From contig NZ_AP024887.1 of NCBI RefSeq assembly GCF_024346995.1, positions 496,001 through 560,000 on the forward strand: a stretch of DNA of 64,000 bases, read 5' to 3'. How positions within the stretch are numbered: position 1 is the first letter of the stretch; each line of letters begins with the position of its first letter. Under the pieces are notes generated by a model, which made no database searches, had not been told where the DNA came from, and was given only the letters and a program-made list of their open reading frames with translations. The DNA is from Vibrio palustris (lineage in GTDB: Bacteria; Pseudomonadota; Gammaproteobacteria; Enterobacterales; Vibrionaceae). This document shows, in pieces, positions 40,448-50,823 of this stretch. Position numbers and translations under genes: made by a program.

Positions 40448-42799
40448 ATGAAACCCATAAAAAATTTAGCCCAATACTATGTCGATCTCCTGGTTAAATT
40501 AGGTATTTTGCGGTTTTCTATTTTACTGGCTTTGGCATTAGTCGCATTAGCGGTTGTGGTCCAAGTTGGTATTACTTTGGCGTTAAAAGGGCGCGTAGAT
40601 AATATCGATATTGTACGGTCAGTTTTTTTTGGCCTGTTAATCACGCCGTGGGCCGTGTATTTCTTGTCCGTTGTGGTTGATCAATTGGAAGAGTCGAGAC
40701 AGCGCTTAGCGAAGCTTGTTTCTAAACTTAAAGACATGCGATCGCGGGATCAGGAGTTAAATCAAAAATTACAACAAAATATTGTTAAGTTAAATCAAGA
40801 GATTGAAGAGAGAATTAAAGCAGAAGAAGCCAGAGAAATGGCGATGCTTGATTTGGAAAATGAAGTTCTTCAGCGTGAAAAAACACAATTGGAATTGGCA
40901 GAGAGTACCGCTTTGCTGCGTTCTTTCATTGATACCTCTCCTGATCTGATTTATTACCGTAACGCTAATGGGGTATTTTCTGGCTGTAACCGTGCGATGG
41001 AAGAGCTGACTGGACGCACGGAAAGTCAATTAGTGGGATTAACGCCTTGGGATGTCTACAGTGAGGACATTGCCAAACCTATCGTCGAAACCGATCAAGA
41101 AGTGTTTAATAATGATCGTGCAGTGACTTATGAGCAGTGGATGGAATACCCAGATGGCACTAAAAACTATTTTGAATTGCGTAAAGTGCCTTTTTATAGC
41201 AAAGAAGGAGATCATCTAGGATTGGTGGGGTTTGGACGCGACATCACTGAACGTAAACATTATGAAGAATCGTTAGAAAAAGCCAGCCGTGATAAGACAA
41301 CGTTTATTTCGACTATTAGTCATGAGTTAAGAACGCCATTAAATGGCATCGTAGGGCTAAGTCGTATTTTGTTGGACTCTTCGTTGACAGAAGAACAGCG
41401 CAAGTACATGCAAACCATCAATGTAAGTGCAGTAACATTAGGTAATATCTTTAATGATATTATCGATATGGATAAGTTTGATCGCCGGAAACTTGAACTA
41501 TTGCCGGCTGCTTTGGATTTTGAAGAGTTTGTGCTTGAAATCGAAAGTTTATCGGGATTGATGGCGGAACAAAAAGGGCTGCGTTTTGATTTAGATCGTT
41601 TGACGGATTTGCCTAAATTTATTGAAGTCGATGCAACCCGTTTACGTCAGGTATTGTGGAATGTGATCAGCAATGCGATGAAGTTTACCAAAGAAGGTGG
41701 TGTGGTGATGACCGTTAGTGCCGAAGTCGCTGATGGAAGCGCTGATATCACTATGGAAGTTGAAGATACCGGGATCGGCATTCCAGAAGCAGAAATTGAT
41801 AATATTTTTGCCATGTACTACCAAGTGAAATCAGGGAAAGATAATTTACATGCTGTCGGAACCGGAATTGGTTTGTCGGTTTCTCGCCAATTAATGAATT
41901 TGATGGATGGTGATATTCACGTCAGTAGTGAAGAAGGATTTGGCAGTACTTTTACCATCAATATTCATGTGCCTTTAGCGCAAGATCAGTCGCTTAAACC
42001 TTCAGACAAAGAAGGGGTAACACGCTCTTTGAATATTTTTATGGTGGAAGACATTGAATTAAATATCACGGTTGCGCAGTCTTTATTAGAAAACTTAGGG
42101 CATCAAGTGACCGTAGCCATGACAGGTAAACAAGCGTTAACGGAATTTTCCCCAGAGTTGTATGACTTAGTATTTTTAGATATTCAATTACCGGACATGA
42201 CGGGATTCGATATTGCTCGTCATTGGCGAGAGCAGTATACCTCGTTACCTCCACTGGTGGCATTGACCGCGAATGTATTAAAAGATAAAGAAGAATATAT
42301 TAAGCAAGGTATGGATGCTGCGATCAGTAAACCACTGTCTGTAAGTGCGGTGTACAATGTATTAGAACGTGTCGCGGGTTCTCAAAGTTCTACCCCCGTC
42401 AATGAAAAAGTTGAACAAGAAGAAGATCTCATAATGGGTGATGAAATTTACCAAAGGCTTCTGGATACAGATATGTTAGAGTCTTATATAGGTATTGTCG
42501 GCGTCCAGCCCATACTGGATAGTATTACGTTATTTGAAGAAATGATGCCTGCATACCTTAAGGTACTTGATTCAAATATGGTGGCAAAAGATCAGGCAAA
42601 TATTGTTTCTGAAGCTCATAAAATTAAAGGGGCAGCAGGTTCGATAGGGTTACAACATATCCAACGTGTTGCCCAGCAAGCTCAATCATCAGAGAGCCCA
42701 GTATGGTGGCAAAATATTAGCGATTGGGTTGATGAAATAAAAAATGAATATCAATACGATATTGAAATACTTAAACAGTGGTTAGCGCAAAGGAAATAA
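40448..42799 (+). CDS. arcB: aerobic respiration sensor kinase ArcB
   Basis: ArcB is a tripartite hybrid sensor kinase that responds to quinone redox state and phosphorylates ArcA. The 783-residue product has two membrane helices (about 22-48 and 57-77), a coiled coil, a PAS domain (about 155-265), a kinase core with His292, a receiver domain with Asp578, and an Hpt domain with His724. ATG 40448 has GGAG six bases upstream and matches the E. coli N-terminus; an upstream TTG at 40436 is unlikely. Cys180 is kept, but the position of E. coli Cys241 is Tyr241 (KNYFELRKV), and I see no other cysteine in the protein. Confidence 0.97.
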   Translation: MKPIKNLAQYYVDLLVKLGILRFSILLALALVALAVVVQVGITLALKGRVDNIDIVRSVFFGLLITPWAVYFLSVVVDQLEESRQRLAKLVSKLKDMRSRDQELNQKLQQNIVKLNQEIEERIKAEEAREMAMLDLENEVLQREKTQLELAESTALLRSFIDTSPDLIYYRNANGVFSGCNRAMEELTGRTESQLVGLTPWDVYSEDIAKPIVETDQEVFNNDRAVTYEQWMEYPDGTKNYFELRKVPFYSKEGDHLGLVGFGRDITERKHYEESLEKASRDKTTFISTISHELRTPLNGIVGLSRILLDSSLTEEQRKYMQTINVSAVTLGNIFNDIIDMDKFDRRKLELLPAALDFEEFVLEIESLSGLMAEQKGLRFDLDRLTDLPKFIEVDATRLRQVLWNVISNAMKFTKEGGVVMTVSAEVADGSADITMEVEDTGIGIPEAEIDNIFAMYYQVKSGKDNLHAVGTGIGLSVSRQLMNLMDGDIHVSSEEGFGSTFTINIHVPLAQDQSLKPSDKEGVTRSLNIFMVEDIELNITVAQSLLENLGHQVTVAMTGKQALTEFSPELYDLVFLDIQLPDMTGFDIARHWREQYTSLPPLVALTANVLKDKEEYIKQGMDAAISKPLSVSAVYNVLERVAGSQSSTPVNEKVEQEEDLIMGDEIYQRLLDTDMLESYIGIVGVQPILDSITLFEEMMPAYLKVLDSNMVAKDQANIVSEAHKIKGAAGSIGLQHIQRVAQQAQSSESPVWWQNISDWVDEIKNEYQYDIEILKQWLAQRK

Positions 42800-42800
42800 T

Positions 42801-43250
42801 ATGAAAAGACTGATCGCAATAGCTTTAGCCGTCGCTTTGTCAGCTTGTTCGTTTTCACCACAAGTGGATTGGAAGCAGGGCAGCTTAGCTGAATTAGCAA
42901 AAATTGATATTCAGTTAAAAAGTAATCTCTGGACAGATCAAATGCCGACGATGTCCAAAGATACTAAGACTAAAAACCTCAATGGGACGCTAACGTTAGA
43001 AACCTCTGGCGGCTTACCTGCGGATCTCACGGTCAAGCAAATTGTCTTTAAACAAGGTGATGCGACTTGGAATATCGATGGTGAAACGGTCGAATTGCGC
43101 ACGCAAAGTGAAAATGTCTGGGAAGCGGTGTTTGAAAGCGGTATTAAGCTTAACCTCGATCAGCCGGTATCGGTGGCGCTAGCGCTAGATGATGATGGAC
43201 AAGAAGTTTGGTTGGTTGAGCACAATGTCGGTATCGATAAAGTTTACTGA
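42801..43250 (+). CDS. small lipoprotein downstream of arcB
   Basis: The 149-residue product has a classical lipoprotein signal peptide with lipobox LSAC at about 13-16, so it should be anchored at a membrane through Cys16. The mature part is rich in beta-strand-like alternation and contains repeated short blocks such as LNGTLTLETSGGLP and VALALDDDGQEVWLVEH. I do not recognise a family beyond a Vibrio-type hypothetical lipoprotein. It starts one base after the arcB stop and ends before a strong terminator, so it is co-transcribed with arcB. A link to ArcB function is possible but unsupported. Confidence 0.8.
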   Translation: MKRLIAIALAVALSACSFSPQVDWKQGSLAELAKIDIQLKSNLWTDQMPTMSKDTKTKNLNGTLTLETSGGLPADLTVKQIVFKQGDATWNIDGETVELRTQSENVWEAVFESGIKLNLDQPVSVALALDDDGQEVWLVEHNVGIDKVY

Positions 43251-43275
43251 GATCCATTTAGTTAATCACTAAAAT

Positions 43276-43304
43276 AAAAAAACCCGTGGATAACGGGTTT
43301 TTTT
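43276..43304. terminator. bidirectional terminator between arcB operon and arcA
   Basis: AAAACCCGT and ACGGGTTTT flank GGATA, with A and T tracts on either side, serving both convergent transcripts. Confidence 0.88.
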
Positions 43305-43325
43305 ATTGCGTATTTGATGAGGAAA

Positions 43326-44042
43326 TTAATACTCAATATCGCCACAAAAGCGATAGCCCTCGCCATGAATCGTTGCGATAATTTCTGGCGTTCCAGCCAC
43401 TGATTCGAAGTGTTTACGAATGCGTCGGATGGTTACATCAACCGTGCGATCATGTGGTTTAAGATCTCTACCTGTCATTTTCTTCAGCAAATCGGCACGA
43501 GTTTGAATCTTGCCGGGATTTTCACAAAAGTGTAAAAGGGCGCGAAATTCAGAGCGAGGTAACTTGTAGCTTTCCCCATTAGGGTTAAACAATGAACGGC
43601 TATTAATATCTAAAACCCACCCATTAAATTCATACTTCTCGACGCTATGAGCTTCTTCTTGCGCTTCACCTGCATTCATAGAACGATTTAAAAGGTTACG
43701 TGCACGAATCGTTAGCTCACGTGGGTTAAACGGCTTGGTTATGTAGTCGTCCGCCCCAATTTCTAGGCCAAGAATTTTATCAACTTCATTATCACGGCCT
43801 GTTAAGAACATTAATGCCACACTTGCTTGTTCTCTTAACTCACGAGCGAGTAAAAGGCCATTCTTACCTGGTAAGTTAATGTCCATAATAACCAAGTTAA
43901 TGGGGTGTTCTGAGAGCAAGGTATGCATATCTTCACCGTTACTTGCTTCAAAAACAGTGTATCCCTCTGCTTCGAAAATACTCTTGAGAGTGTTACGAGT
44001 CACTTGTTCATCTTCAACAATAAGAATCTGCGGGGTTTGCAT
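43326..44042 (-). CDS. arcA: aerobic respiration response regulator ArcA
   Basis: ArcA is the OmpR-family regulator that represses respiratory genes and activates some fermentative genes under low oxygen. The 238-residue product has a receiver domain with phosphorylation site Asp54 (VIMDINLPG) and the acidic pair Glu10/Asp11, and a winged helix C-terminal domain ([20 protein letters not shown]). It is convergent with arcB, an arrangement seen in other Vibrio. A perfect FNR palindrome lies upstream near 44285, consistent with anaerobic activation known for E. coli arcA. Confidence 0.98.
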   Translation of the reverse strand: MQTPQILIVEDEQVTRNTLKSIFEAEGYTVFEASNGEDMHTLLSEHPINLVIMDINLPGKNGLLLARELREQASVALMFLTGRDNEVDKILGLEIGADDYITKPFNPRELTIRARNLLNRSMNAGEAQEEAHSVEKYEFNGWVLDINSRSLFNPNGESYKLPRSEFRALLHFCENPGKIQTRADLLKKMTGRDLKPHDRTVDVTIRRIRKHFESVAGTPEIIATIHGEGYRFCGDIEY

Positions 44043-44221
44043 TAGCGGTACCTAAAATTGTGAATTAACTGTGCTGATAGAACGCATGCTGAAATACAGT
44101 ATCATACACAGCAATAGTGATCGAAAAGTCGCCTGAGAACAAGCTCTGCACATGATATGTTACTTGTCGTTTACGTGCATGGGCTGGGCTATATGAGCGT
44201 TTCCATCAGTCTTTTAGAAGG

Positions 44222-44250
44222 ATTCTATATTGTTAACAGCATGCTAACAA
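44222..44250 (-). promoter_or_regulatory. candidate arcA promoter
   Basis: On the minus strand TTGTTA and TAGAAT are separated by 17 bp. A transcript from about 44214 would carry a 170-nt leader. The FNR-like palindrome centred at 44285.5 would then lie about 71 bp upstream of the start, a class I activator position. The rest of the 44043-44689 gap is AT-rich with several GTTAA elements and no ORF I would call. Confidence 0.5.
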
Positions 44251-44278
44251 CGACCAAATGTTAATTCTCAATGCTTTG

Positions 44279-44292
44279 TTGATTTACATCAA
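44279..44292. promoter_or_regulatory. FNR box upstream of arcA
   Basis: TTGATTTACATCAA matches the FNR consensus TTGAT-N4-ATCAA at all ten defined positions. It is correctly placed relative to the candidate arcA promoter. CRP shares part of this recognition sequence but prefers a different outer base pattern. Confidence 0.75.
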
Positions 44293-44689
44293 GAGATGTA
44301 AGTTAATCGTTATTAATCCTCTAATGATAATGTAATTAGCTTGTTACTAAAAATTGTAATGAAATTTGCCACTCAGGTTATGCACCGTGTTGCTTTTGAT
44401 TTTGTTGAAAATCCCATTATTGCTTATTGATAATAATGGGGTCGCTATGAAATATTTTTTTCATATAACGAGAATTGTGTGAAATTTAGTCATGTACATC
44501 AATTAAGAAGTCGTTATGATGGATGTAACCGTTCCGTTAATGGTATTCCATTCGCACCGCAAGCGATAATCTCATGTTTAAAATTTATGATGCTTATTTA
44601 AGCATGAGTGTGTTGATGGTAGTTAGATTAATTTACATATAAAACAATAATTTATAAATATTATATTAAGTTGCAATCAAGGAGGAAGA

Positions 44690-45181
44690 ATGAGCGATAT
44701 TACACCGGATATCAGTGATTACTATGGTGAGGCAGTCAGTTTCATGGAATTGCCGCTACAAAATTTCGGGCAACGCTTTGCTTTTTGGGGAGAAATAGTA
44801 ACCATTGAATGCTATCACGATAACTCGAAAGTCCGAGATATTTTGGACCAAAATGGTAAAGGCAAAGTTTTGGTGGTTGATGGTCATGGTTCATGTCAGC
44901 GCGCTTTAATGGGGGACGAAATGGCACTCAAAGCGATGAATAATCAATGGGAAGGTGTTGTTATCTACGGTGCAGTCCGAGATGCACTGACCTTAGCTGA
45001 GATGGATTTAGGGATTCAAGCGCTTGGTACTTGTCCCGTGAGAGCGGAAAAGCGAGATGTAGGAACGGTGAATACGAAGCTGGTGATGAACGGACAAACC
45101 GTGTTTCCTGGTGATTATCTGTATGCCGATTGGAATGGCATATTGTTATCAAAGACCGAATTAGACCTTTCTGTCTGTTAG
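44690..45181 (+). CDS. RraA family protein (second RraA-type gene)
   Basis: The 163-residue product belongs to the RraA family. Members either bind RNase E and inhibit it or act as divalent-metal 4-hydroxy-4-methyl-2-oxoglutarate/oxaloacetate aldolases. Signature motifs include [20 protein letters not shown] and the substrate/metal-binding VIYGAVRD region, with the R-D pair needed for aldolase activity present. Vibrio usually carry two RraA paralogues, and this position between arcA and thrA matches the second one, so I withhold the symbol rraA. The ATG follows AAGGAGGAAG, a very strong ribosome binding site. Confidence 0.85.
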   Translation: MSDITPDISDYYGEAVSFMELPLQNFGQRFAFWGEIVTIECYHDNSKVRDILDQNGKGKVLVVDGHGSCQRALMGDEMALKAMNNQWEGVVIYGAVRDALTLAEMDLGIQALGTCPVRAEKRDVGTVNTKLVMNGQTVFPGDYLYADWNGILLSKTELDLSVC

Positions 45182-45390
45182 TCAGGTAGTTGCGCTCGTG
45201 TTTGCCTGAATAAACTAACAGGTTGCACAGCTAATGGTTTACTCGATAGTGGTTTACGAGGTCACCTATCACTAATGACGAGTGATACCTGCATAGATCT
45301 TTAACTATAACGTATTTAAATTCACATGTATTGAAGTGCTTACGATTTATCTGCTGCCAGTTGCTCTCTGGAAAAAAAAGCATTTTTTCG

Positions 45391-45419
45391 TTGACTTCAA
45401 GTGGAAAAATACGGTAAAC
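45391..45419 (+). promoter_or_regulatory. thr operon promoter
   Basis: TTGACT and GTAAAC are separated by 17 bp, 26 bp upstream of thrL. Arrangement and the TTGACT hexamer resemble the E. coli thr promoter. An inverted repeat TATCACT-N7-AGTGATA lies further upstream at 45267-45287, of unknown use. Confidence 0.55.
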
Positions 45420-45444
45420 GTAGTACATAGCAAACACGAACACA

Positions 45445-45537
45445 ATGACTAGAACGATTATGTTAACTCTCAGCACAGCAGTAATGACGACCACCATTAT
45501 TATTACCAACACATCGCATGTTGGGGCAGGCTGCTGA
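45445..45537 (+). CDS. thrL: thr operon leader peptide
   Basis: This 30-codon ORF encodes a peptide with nine threonines and four isoleucines, including the clusters TTTIIIT at 15-21 and TNT at 21-23. As in the E. coli thr leader, ribosome stalling on scarce threonyl- or isoleucyl-tRNA would favour an antiterminator. The peptide is longer than the 21-residue E. coli one but has the same composition bias. It ends 14 bp before the attenuator stem. Confidence 0.9.
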   Translation: MTRTIMLTLSTAVMTTTIIITNTSHVGAGC

Positions 45538-45551
45538 GCGAAAGATTTTTT

Positions 45552-45588
45552 AAAAAGGCCTGTATCCCAACGATACAGGCCTTTTTTT
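45552..45588 (+). terminator. thr operon attenuator
   Basis: AAAAAGGCCTGTATC and GATACAGGCCTTTTT form a perfect 15-bp stem with a 5-nt loop and a T tract. GCAGGC at 45526-45531, at the end of thrL, can pair with GCCTGT at 45558-45563 (one G-T), giving a plausible competing antiterminator. Confidence 0.9.
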
Positions 45589-45619
45589 ATCACTATTTTT
45601 TAGATTCTCGGAGGAAGGG

Positions 45620-48079
45620 ATGCGAGTATTAAAGTTTGGGGGCTCATCATTAGCCAATGCAGAGCGCTTTTTAAGAGCGACGGATATTGTTGCTAACAAT
45701 GCAAAGCAGGAAGAGGTTGCCGTTGTCCTCTCTGCGCCGGGAAAAACGACCAATAAATTAGTGGCTATTATTGAACATGCCATGCGTTACGGTGAAGCCG
45801 AACTGCAAATAGAGCAACTAGAAGCGGATCTACAGACATTATTGAGTGATGTGCAAGCTGTACTCCCCAACGTTGATGGAGAGGGCTTTGATAAGCAAGT
45901 CAAATTGTCTATGTCTAAATTACGTGATTTTGTGCAAGGCATTAGCCTGCTTAGCATGTGCCCAGATAATGTTAATGCACGAATTATTAGTATTGGTGAG
46001 CGGGTTTCGGTTCAGTTGATGAAAGCGATTTTACACACCAAAAATCAAAACTCTCACCTCATTGATCCGGTTGAATATTTAGTGGCTAAAGGGCCATACC
46101 TCGAAGCATTAGTCGATGTTGATGCCTCAACTCAACGTTTTAACGCTATGCCCATCCCCAAACAACATGTCGGGTTAATGCCAGGGTTCACCGCAGGTAA
46201 TGAGCTCGGTGAATTAGTCTGCTTAGGCCGTAATGGTTCTGATTATTCAGCGGCAATTCTTGCCGCATGCCTACGAGCGGATTGTTGTGAAATTTGGACC
46301 GATGTTGATGGCGTGTATAATTGCGATCCACGTATAGTCCCTGATGCACACCTACTCAAATCATTGAGTTATCAAGAAGCGATGGAGTTGTCCTATTTTG
46401 GTGCATCGGTGATGCATCCGAAAACCATCGCACCAATTGCCCAGTTCCAAATTCCTTGCCTGATTAAAAACAGCTCTAATCCGCAAGGAGTGGGCACCTT
46501 GATTGGTCAAGATACTGGGGAAGATAATCTCGCGATTAAAGGCATTACCACCCTCGATAATTTAACCATGGTGAACGTATCCGGCCCTGGAATGAAAGGG
46601 ATGGTAGGCATGGCGGGCCGTATATTCGGTACCATGTCCTCTCATGGTGTTTCGATTGTTCTTATTACGCAGTCTTCTTCTGAGTACAGTATTAGCTTTT
46701 GTATTGAAGCCGATTATAAACAACGAGCGCAAGCGGCATTGACAGATGAGTTTGAACTAGAACTAAAAGATGGACTGCTTGAGCAAGTTGAGTTTGTCGA
46801 TGATGTCGCCATCATTAGTTTAGTTGGTGACGGTATGCGTACTTCATGTGGTGTTGCATCCCAGTTCTTCACTTCACTAGCTGAAGTGCATGTCAATATT
46901 GTTGCCATCGCTCAAGGATCTTCTGAGCGTGCGATTTCTGCGGTTATCCCTGAAAATAAAATCTCAGAAGCGATTAAAACCTGCCACGAAAACTTCTTTA
47001 ATGCTAAGCATTACTTAGATGTCTTTGTGGTGGGGGTTGGCGGCGTTGGCGGTGAATTGGTCGATCAAATTCAGCGCCAGCAAGGTAAATTAGCACAGAA
47101 AGACACCATTATTCGTGTATGTGGGTTAGCGAACAGTAAAGGGGTAGTGTTGGATAGTGCTGGACTACCGTTAGATAACTGGCGTGAGCGTCTGCAAGAT
47201 GTAACAGAACCCTTTAGCCTTGAGCGTTTAACGGCATTAGTTGAACGTAACCATATTATTAACCCAGTATTAGTGGATTGCACCTCCAGTGAAGTCATTG
47301 CTGATCAATATGTGGAGTTTCTTAGTGCAGGTTTCCATGTCGTAACACCGAATAAGAAAGCCAATACGGCCAGCATGCAGTACTACCACCAGTTACGAGA
47401 AGCCGCGCGTAAATCTCGTCGTAAACTAATGTATGAAACAACCGTAGGCGCTGGTTTGCCGGTCATCGAAAACTTGCAAAACCTGATTGCTGCTGGTGAT
47501 GAGTTAGAGCAATTTAATGGCATTTTATCAGGATCGTTATCGTTTATTTTCGGTAAGTTAGATGAAGGCTACACCTTAAGTCAAGCGACGGAATTGGCCA
47601 AAGAGAAAGGTTTTACAGAACCGGATCCTCGTGACGATCTTTCTGGTATGGATGTCGCTCGTAAACTATTGATTTTGGCTAGAGAAGCCGGTTTGTCACT
47701 CGAGTTGAGCGATGTCATCGTAGAGCAAGCGTTACCACCAGGTTTTGATGACTCTGGTGATGTGGATGATTTTATGGCTCGCTTACCACAAGCGGATGCT
47801 TATTTTGCTGACTTGTGTGAAAAAGCGCGCGCCGAAGGCAAAGTATTACGTTACATTGGTGAAATTGCGAATAACAAATGTCATGTACGTATTGCCCTCG
47901 TTGATGAAAATGATCCGATGTATAAAGTGAAAGAAGGCGAAAACGCCTTAGCTTTCTATAGCCGCTACTATCAACCGATTCCATTAGTACTACGCGGTTA
48001 CGGTGCGGGCACTGAAGTCACTGCTGCGGGCGTGTTCTCGGATGTGATGCGTACCTTAGGTTGGAAGTTAGGAGTATAA
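45620..48079 (+). CDS. thrA: bifunctional aspartokinase I / homoserine dehydrogenase I
   Basis: ThrA catalyses the first and third steps of threonine synthesis from aspartate. The 819-residue fusion has an N-terminal aspartokinase domain ([10 protein letters not shown] at 3-12; [13 protein letters not shown]), two ACT regulatory modules around 310-450 ([11 protein letters not shown]), and a C-terminal homoserine dehydrogenase with the NAD loop [15 protein letters not shown] and [11 protein letters not shown]. The length equals typical ThrA. It is controlled by the thrL attenuator. A GGAGGAAGG ribosome binding site precedes the ATG. Confidence 0.98.
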   Translation: MRVLKFGGSSLANAERFLRATDIVANNAKQEEVAVVLSAPGKTTNKLVAIIEHAMRYGEAELQIEQLEADLQTLLSDVQAVLPNVDGEGFDKQVKLSMSKLRDFVQGISLLSMCPDNVNARIISIGERVSVQLMKAILHTKNQNSHLIDPVEYLVAKGPYLEALVDVDASTQRFNAMPIPKQHVGLMPGFTAGNELGELVCLGRNGSDYSAAILAACLRADCCEIWTDVDGVYNCDPRIVPDAHLLKSLSYQEAMELSYFGASVMHPKTIAPIAQFQIPCLIKNSSNPQGVGTLIGQDTGEDNLAIKGITTLDNLTMVNVSGPGMKGMVGMAGRIFGTMSSHGVSIVLITQSSSEYSISFCIEADYKQRAQAALTDEFELELKDGLLEQVEFVDDVAIISLVGDGMRTSCGVASQFFTSLAEVHVNIVAIAQGSSERAISAVIPENKISEAIKTCHENFFNAKHYLDVFVVGVGGVGGELVDQIQRQQGKLAQKDTIIRVCGLANSKGVVLDSAGLPLDNWRERLQDVTEPFSLERLTALVERNHIINPVLVDCTSSEVIADQYVEFLSAGFHVVTPNKKANTASMQYYHQLREAARKSRRKLMYETTVGAGLPVIENLQNLIAAGDELEQFNGILSGSLSFIFGKLDEGYTLSQATELAKEKGFTEPDPRDDLSGMDVARKLLILAREAGLSLELSDVIVEQALPPGFDDSGDVDDFMARLPQADAYFADLCEKARAEGKVLRYIGEIANNKCHVRIALVDENDPMYKVKEGENALAFYSRYYQPIPLVLRGYGAGTEVTAAGVFSDVMRTLGWKLGV

Positions 48080-48085
48080 ATAAGC

Positions 48086-49051
48086 ATGGAAGAGAACAGT
48101 GTGGTGGTATATGCCCCTGCGTCTATTGGTAACGTAAGTGTTGGCTTTGATGTATTAGGCGCAGCCGTTTCTCCTATCGACGGTTCTCGATTAGGGGACC
48201 GTGTGAAAGTCACGTATGGCGAGCAAGCGTTCAGTTTGGAATTAGCAGGACAGTTTATTGATAAGCTGCCTACCGAACCGAAAGAGAATATCGTTTACGA
48301 TTGTTGGACGATTTTTGCTCGTGAATTAAGAAAAAAAGATATTGCGATCAAACCAGTAGCGATGACGCTCGAAAAAAACATGCCGATTGGTTCCGGCTTG
48401 GGCTCGAGTGCGTGTTCTATTGTCGCCGCGCTAGATGCGCTGAACCGTTTTCATGGTCAACCGCTGAATGAAACAGAGCTATTGGCACTAATGGGTGAAA
48501 TGGAAGGGCAAATATCTGGTGGAGTCCATTATGATAACGCCGCGCCATGTTATTTAGGTGGGATCCAGTTAATAATCGAAGAAGCTGGGATCATTAGTCA
48601 GGAAGTCCCTGGATTTGATGAGTGGTTTTGGGTGATGGCGTACCCAGGCATTAAAGTCTCTACCGCTGAAGCTCGCTCAATTCTTCCGGCTCAATATCGC
48701 CGACAAGATATTATTGCTCACGGGCGACACTTAGCAGGGTTTATTCATGCTTGTCATACTGGGCAACCTGAGCTTGCCGCAACCATGATAAAAGATGTTA
48801 TTGCAGAACCATATCGTGCCCAATTACTGCCCGGTTTTGCACAGGCGCGTCAGCAAGCGAGTGCGTTAGGTGCGTTAGCCACCGGAATTTCAGGCAGTGG
48901 CCCAACGCTATTTAGCGTCTGTAAAGATAAAGAGGTAGCTCAGCGCCTCGCGAGCTGGCTAGAACAAAACTATGTACAAAATGCCGAAGGGTTTGTTCAT
49001 ATTTGCCAATTGGACAAACACGGATCGAAAGTGACAGGAAGTGAGCTATGA
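48086..49051 (+). CDS. thrB: homoserine kinase
   Basis: ThrB phosphorylates homoserine with ATP. The 321-residue GHMP-superfamily protein has [20 protein letters not shown] near the start, the ATP-binding motif [12 protein letters not shown], and the C-terminal [14 protein letters not shown] motif ([13 protein letters not shown]). It begins 6 bp after thrA and overlaps thrC by 4 bp. Confidence 0.97.
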   Translation: MEENSVVVYAPASIGNVSVGFDVLGAAVSPIDGSRLGDRVKVTYGEQAFSLELAGQFIDKLPTEPKENIVYDCWTIFARELRKKDIAIKPVAMTLEKNMPIGSGLGSSACSIVAALDALNRFHGQPLNETELLALMGEMEGQISGGVHYDNAAPCYLGGIQLIIEEAGIISQEVPGFDEWFWVMAYPGIKVSTAEARSILPAQYRRQDIIAHGRHLAGFIHACHTGQPELAATMIKDVIAEPYRAQLLPGFAQARQQASALGALATGISGSGPTLFSVCKDKEVAQRLASWLEQNYVQNAEGFVHICQLDKHGSKVTGSEL

Positions 49052-50340
49052 AGCTGTATAATATAAAAGAAAATGATGAACAGGTATCGTTTGGTCAAGC
49101 GGTTCGACAAGGTTTAGGTCGTAATCAAGGCCTATTTTTCCCCACAGAGCTGCCGCGCTTCGATGACATTGACGGCTTGTTAGCCGAGTCATTTGTTCCA
49201 CGTAGTGCCCGTATTTTATCAGCGCTCATTGGTGATGAAATTCCAGAGGATAAAGTCCATGAATTAGTTGGTAATGCGTTTGCATTTCCAGCTCCGATTA
49301 AGTCAGTGAAAGACGGCGTGTATGCATTAGAGCTGTTCCATGGCCCAACGTTAGCTTTTAAAGACTTTGGCGGCCGTTTTATGGCGCAATCTTTAGCAAC
49401 CGTTGCGGAAGATGGCAAGATTACGATTCTTACTGCGACGTCTGGTGACACGGGGGCGGCGGTTGCTCATGCCTTTTATGGTATGGAAAATATCAATGTC
49501 GTGATTTTATACCCGAAAGGGAAAATAAGCCCATTGCAAGAAAAACTGTTTTGTACGTTAGGTAAAAACATTCATACCGTGGCAATCAACGATGACTTTG
49601 ATGCCTGTCAAGCGCTAGTCAAGCAAGCCTTTAATGACGAAGAACTGCGCCAGCAAGTGGGTCTTAACTCTGCGAATTCAATCAATATCAGCCGACTCAT
49701 GGCTCAAGTTTGTTATTACTTTGAAGCGGTCGCGCAAATGACACCGAAAGAGCGTGATAACCTCGTTATTTCAGTGCCAAGTGGTAACTTTGGTAACCTG
49801 ACTGCTGGCTTAATTGGTAAAGCAATGGGTCTACCCGTTAAACGCTTCATTGCTGCAACCAATGCGAACGATACCGTTCCACGTTATTTAGAAAGCGGTC
49901 AATGGGATCCGAAACCAACGGTTGCGACGACATCAAACGCGATGGATGTGAGCCAACCGAATAACTGGCCACGTATTGAAGAGTTATGCCGAGTGAAAGG
50001 CTGGCCTTTAGAACAATTAGGTAAAGGTGCCGTCGTCGAGGATGCACAGGCTGCAGATGCGGTGCGTGAACTACAATCTATGGGGTACTTATGTGAGCCT
50101 CATGGTGCCATTGCTTACCATGTGCTTGAGCAGCAACGCCAACCGGATGAGACAGGGTTGTTCTTATGTACGGCTCACCCAGCTAAGTTTAAAGAAGTCG
50201 TGGATGACATTTTAGACACCGATATACCCTTGCCGCCTGCGCTTGATAAGCACTCGAAAATGGAATTATTGTCGTTAAATTTTGATAATGACTTTGCGAA
50301 GCTCAAACAATTGCTAATCGACGTAAGACACTCTGACTAA
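49048..50340 (+). CDS. thrC: threonine synthase
   Basis: ThrC is the PLP enzyme that converts O-phosphohomoserine to threonine. The 430-residue product has the PLP lysine at 105 in [11 protein letters not shown], the phosphate-binding [11 protein letters not shown] and the cofactor-anchoring [13 protein letters not shown]. It is the last gene of the thr operon; a bidirectional terminator follows. Confidence 0.97.
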   Translation: MKLYNIKENDEQVSFGQAVRQGLGRNQGLFFPTELPRFDDIDGLLAESFVPRSARILSALIGDEIPEDKVHELVGNAFAFPAPIKSVKDGVYALELFHGPTLAFKDFGGRFMAQSLATVAEDGKITILTATSGDTGAAVAHAFYGMENINVVILYPKGKISPLQEKLFCTLGKNIHTVAINDDFDACQALVKQAFNDEELRQQVGLNSANSINISRLMAQVCYYFEAVAQMTPKERDNLVISVPSGNFGNLTAGLIGKAMGLPVKRFIAATNANDTVPRYLESGQWDPKPTVATTSNAMDVSQPNNWPRIEELCRVKGWPLEQLGKGAVVEDAQAADAVRELQSMGYLCEPHGAIAYHVLEQQRQPDETGLFLCTAHPAKFKEVVDDILDTDIPLPPALDKHSKMELLSLNFDNDFAKLKQLLIDVRHSD

Positions 50341-50395
50341 GTGACAGGGAGTTTATCGCCGAACACGCGTACTTGCGACAAAGCAATGAATAAAG

Positions 50396-50426
50396 AAAAA
50401 GCGGTGCTTAAAGCGCCGCTTTTTTA
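50396..50426. terminator. bidirectional terminator between thrC and grcA
   Basis: AAAAAGCGGTGC and GCGCCGCTTTTTT form a 7-bp GC-rich stem (one T-G pair) around TTAAA with A and T tracts on both sides. Confidence 0.88.
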
Positions 50427-50445
50427 TGCTGAGCTGCATTGAGGT

Positions 50446-50823
50446 TTACATGGTTTCAGTAAATGTACGTGAAACCACATCGCGTTGCTGCTCTGGAGTG
50501 AGTGAGTTAAAGCGCACTGCATAACCAGAGACGCGAATGGTCAACTGTGGATACTTTTCAGGGTGATCAATGGCATCTAATAATGTATCACGATGTAAAA
50601 CATTAACATTTAAGTGCTGGCCACCTTCAACCAAAGGGGCTGCTTGAATAGCCACTTCACGACTTTCATAGTGACCAAGATCAGAAAGCGGCAGGACTTG
50701 ATCTGCTTTAAAATCTTTCGCTGCAGCAATACAGCGAGCTTCGTTCGCATCATCATTAATTAACCAGATAGAGTTAATCAATGATGCATTGTCTGCTTGA
50801 GTAATTTGAATACCTTGGATCAT
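50446..50823 (-). CDS. grcA: autonomous glycyl radical cofactor GrcA
   Basis: GrcA (YfiD) is a spare C-terminal glycyl-radical domain that can replace an oxygen-damaged pyruvate formate-lyase C-terminus. The 125-residue product ends with the radical-bearing sequence RVSGYAVRF; the glycine is residue 100. The preceding [12 protein letters not shown] and PEKYPQLT blocks match the PFL C-terminus. It is monocistronic. An FNR-like box in the upstream region fits its known anaerobic and acid induction in E. coli. Confidence 0.97.
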   Translation of the reverse strand: MIQGIQITQADNASLINSIWLINDDANEARCIAAAKDFKADQVLPLSDLGHYESREVAIQAAPLVEGGQHLNVNVLHRDTLLDAIDHPEKYPQLTIRVSGYAVRFNSLTPEQQRDVVSRTFTETM

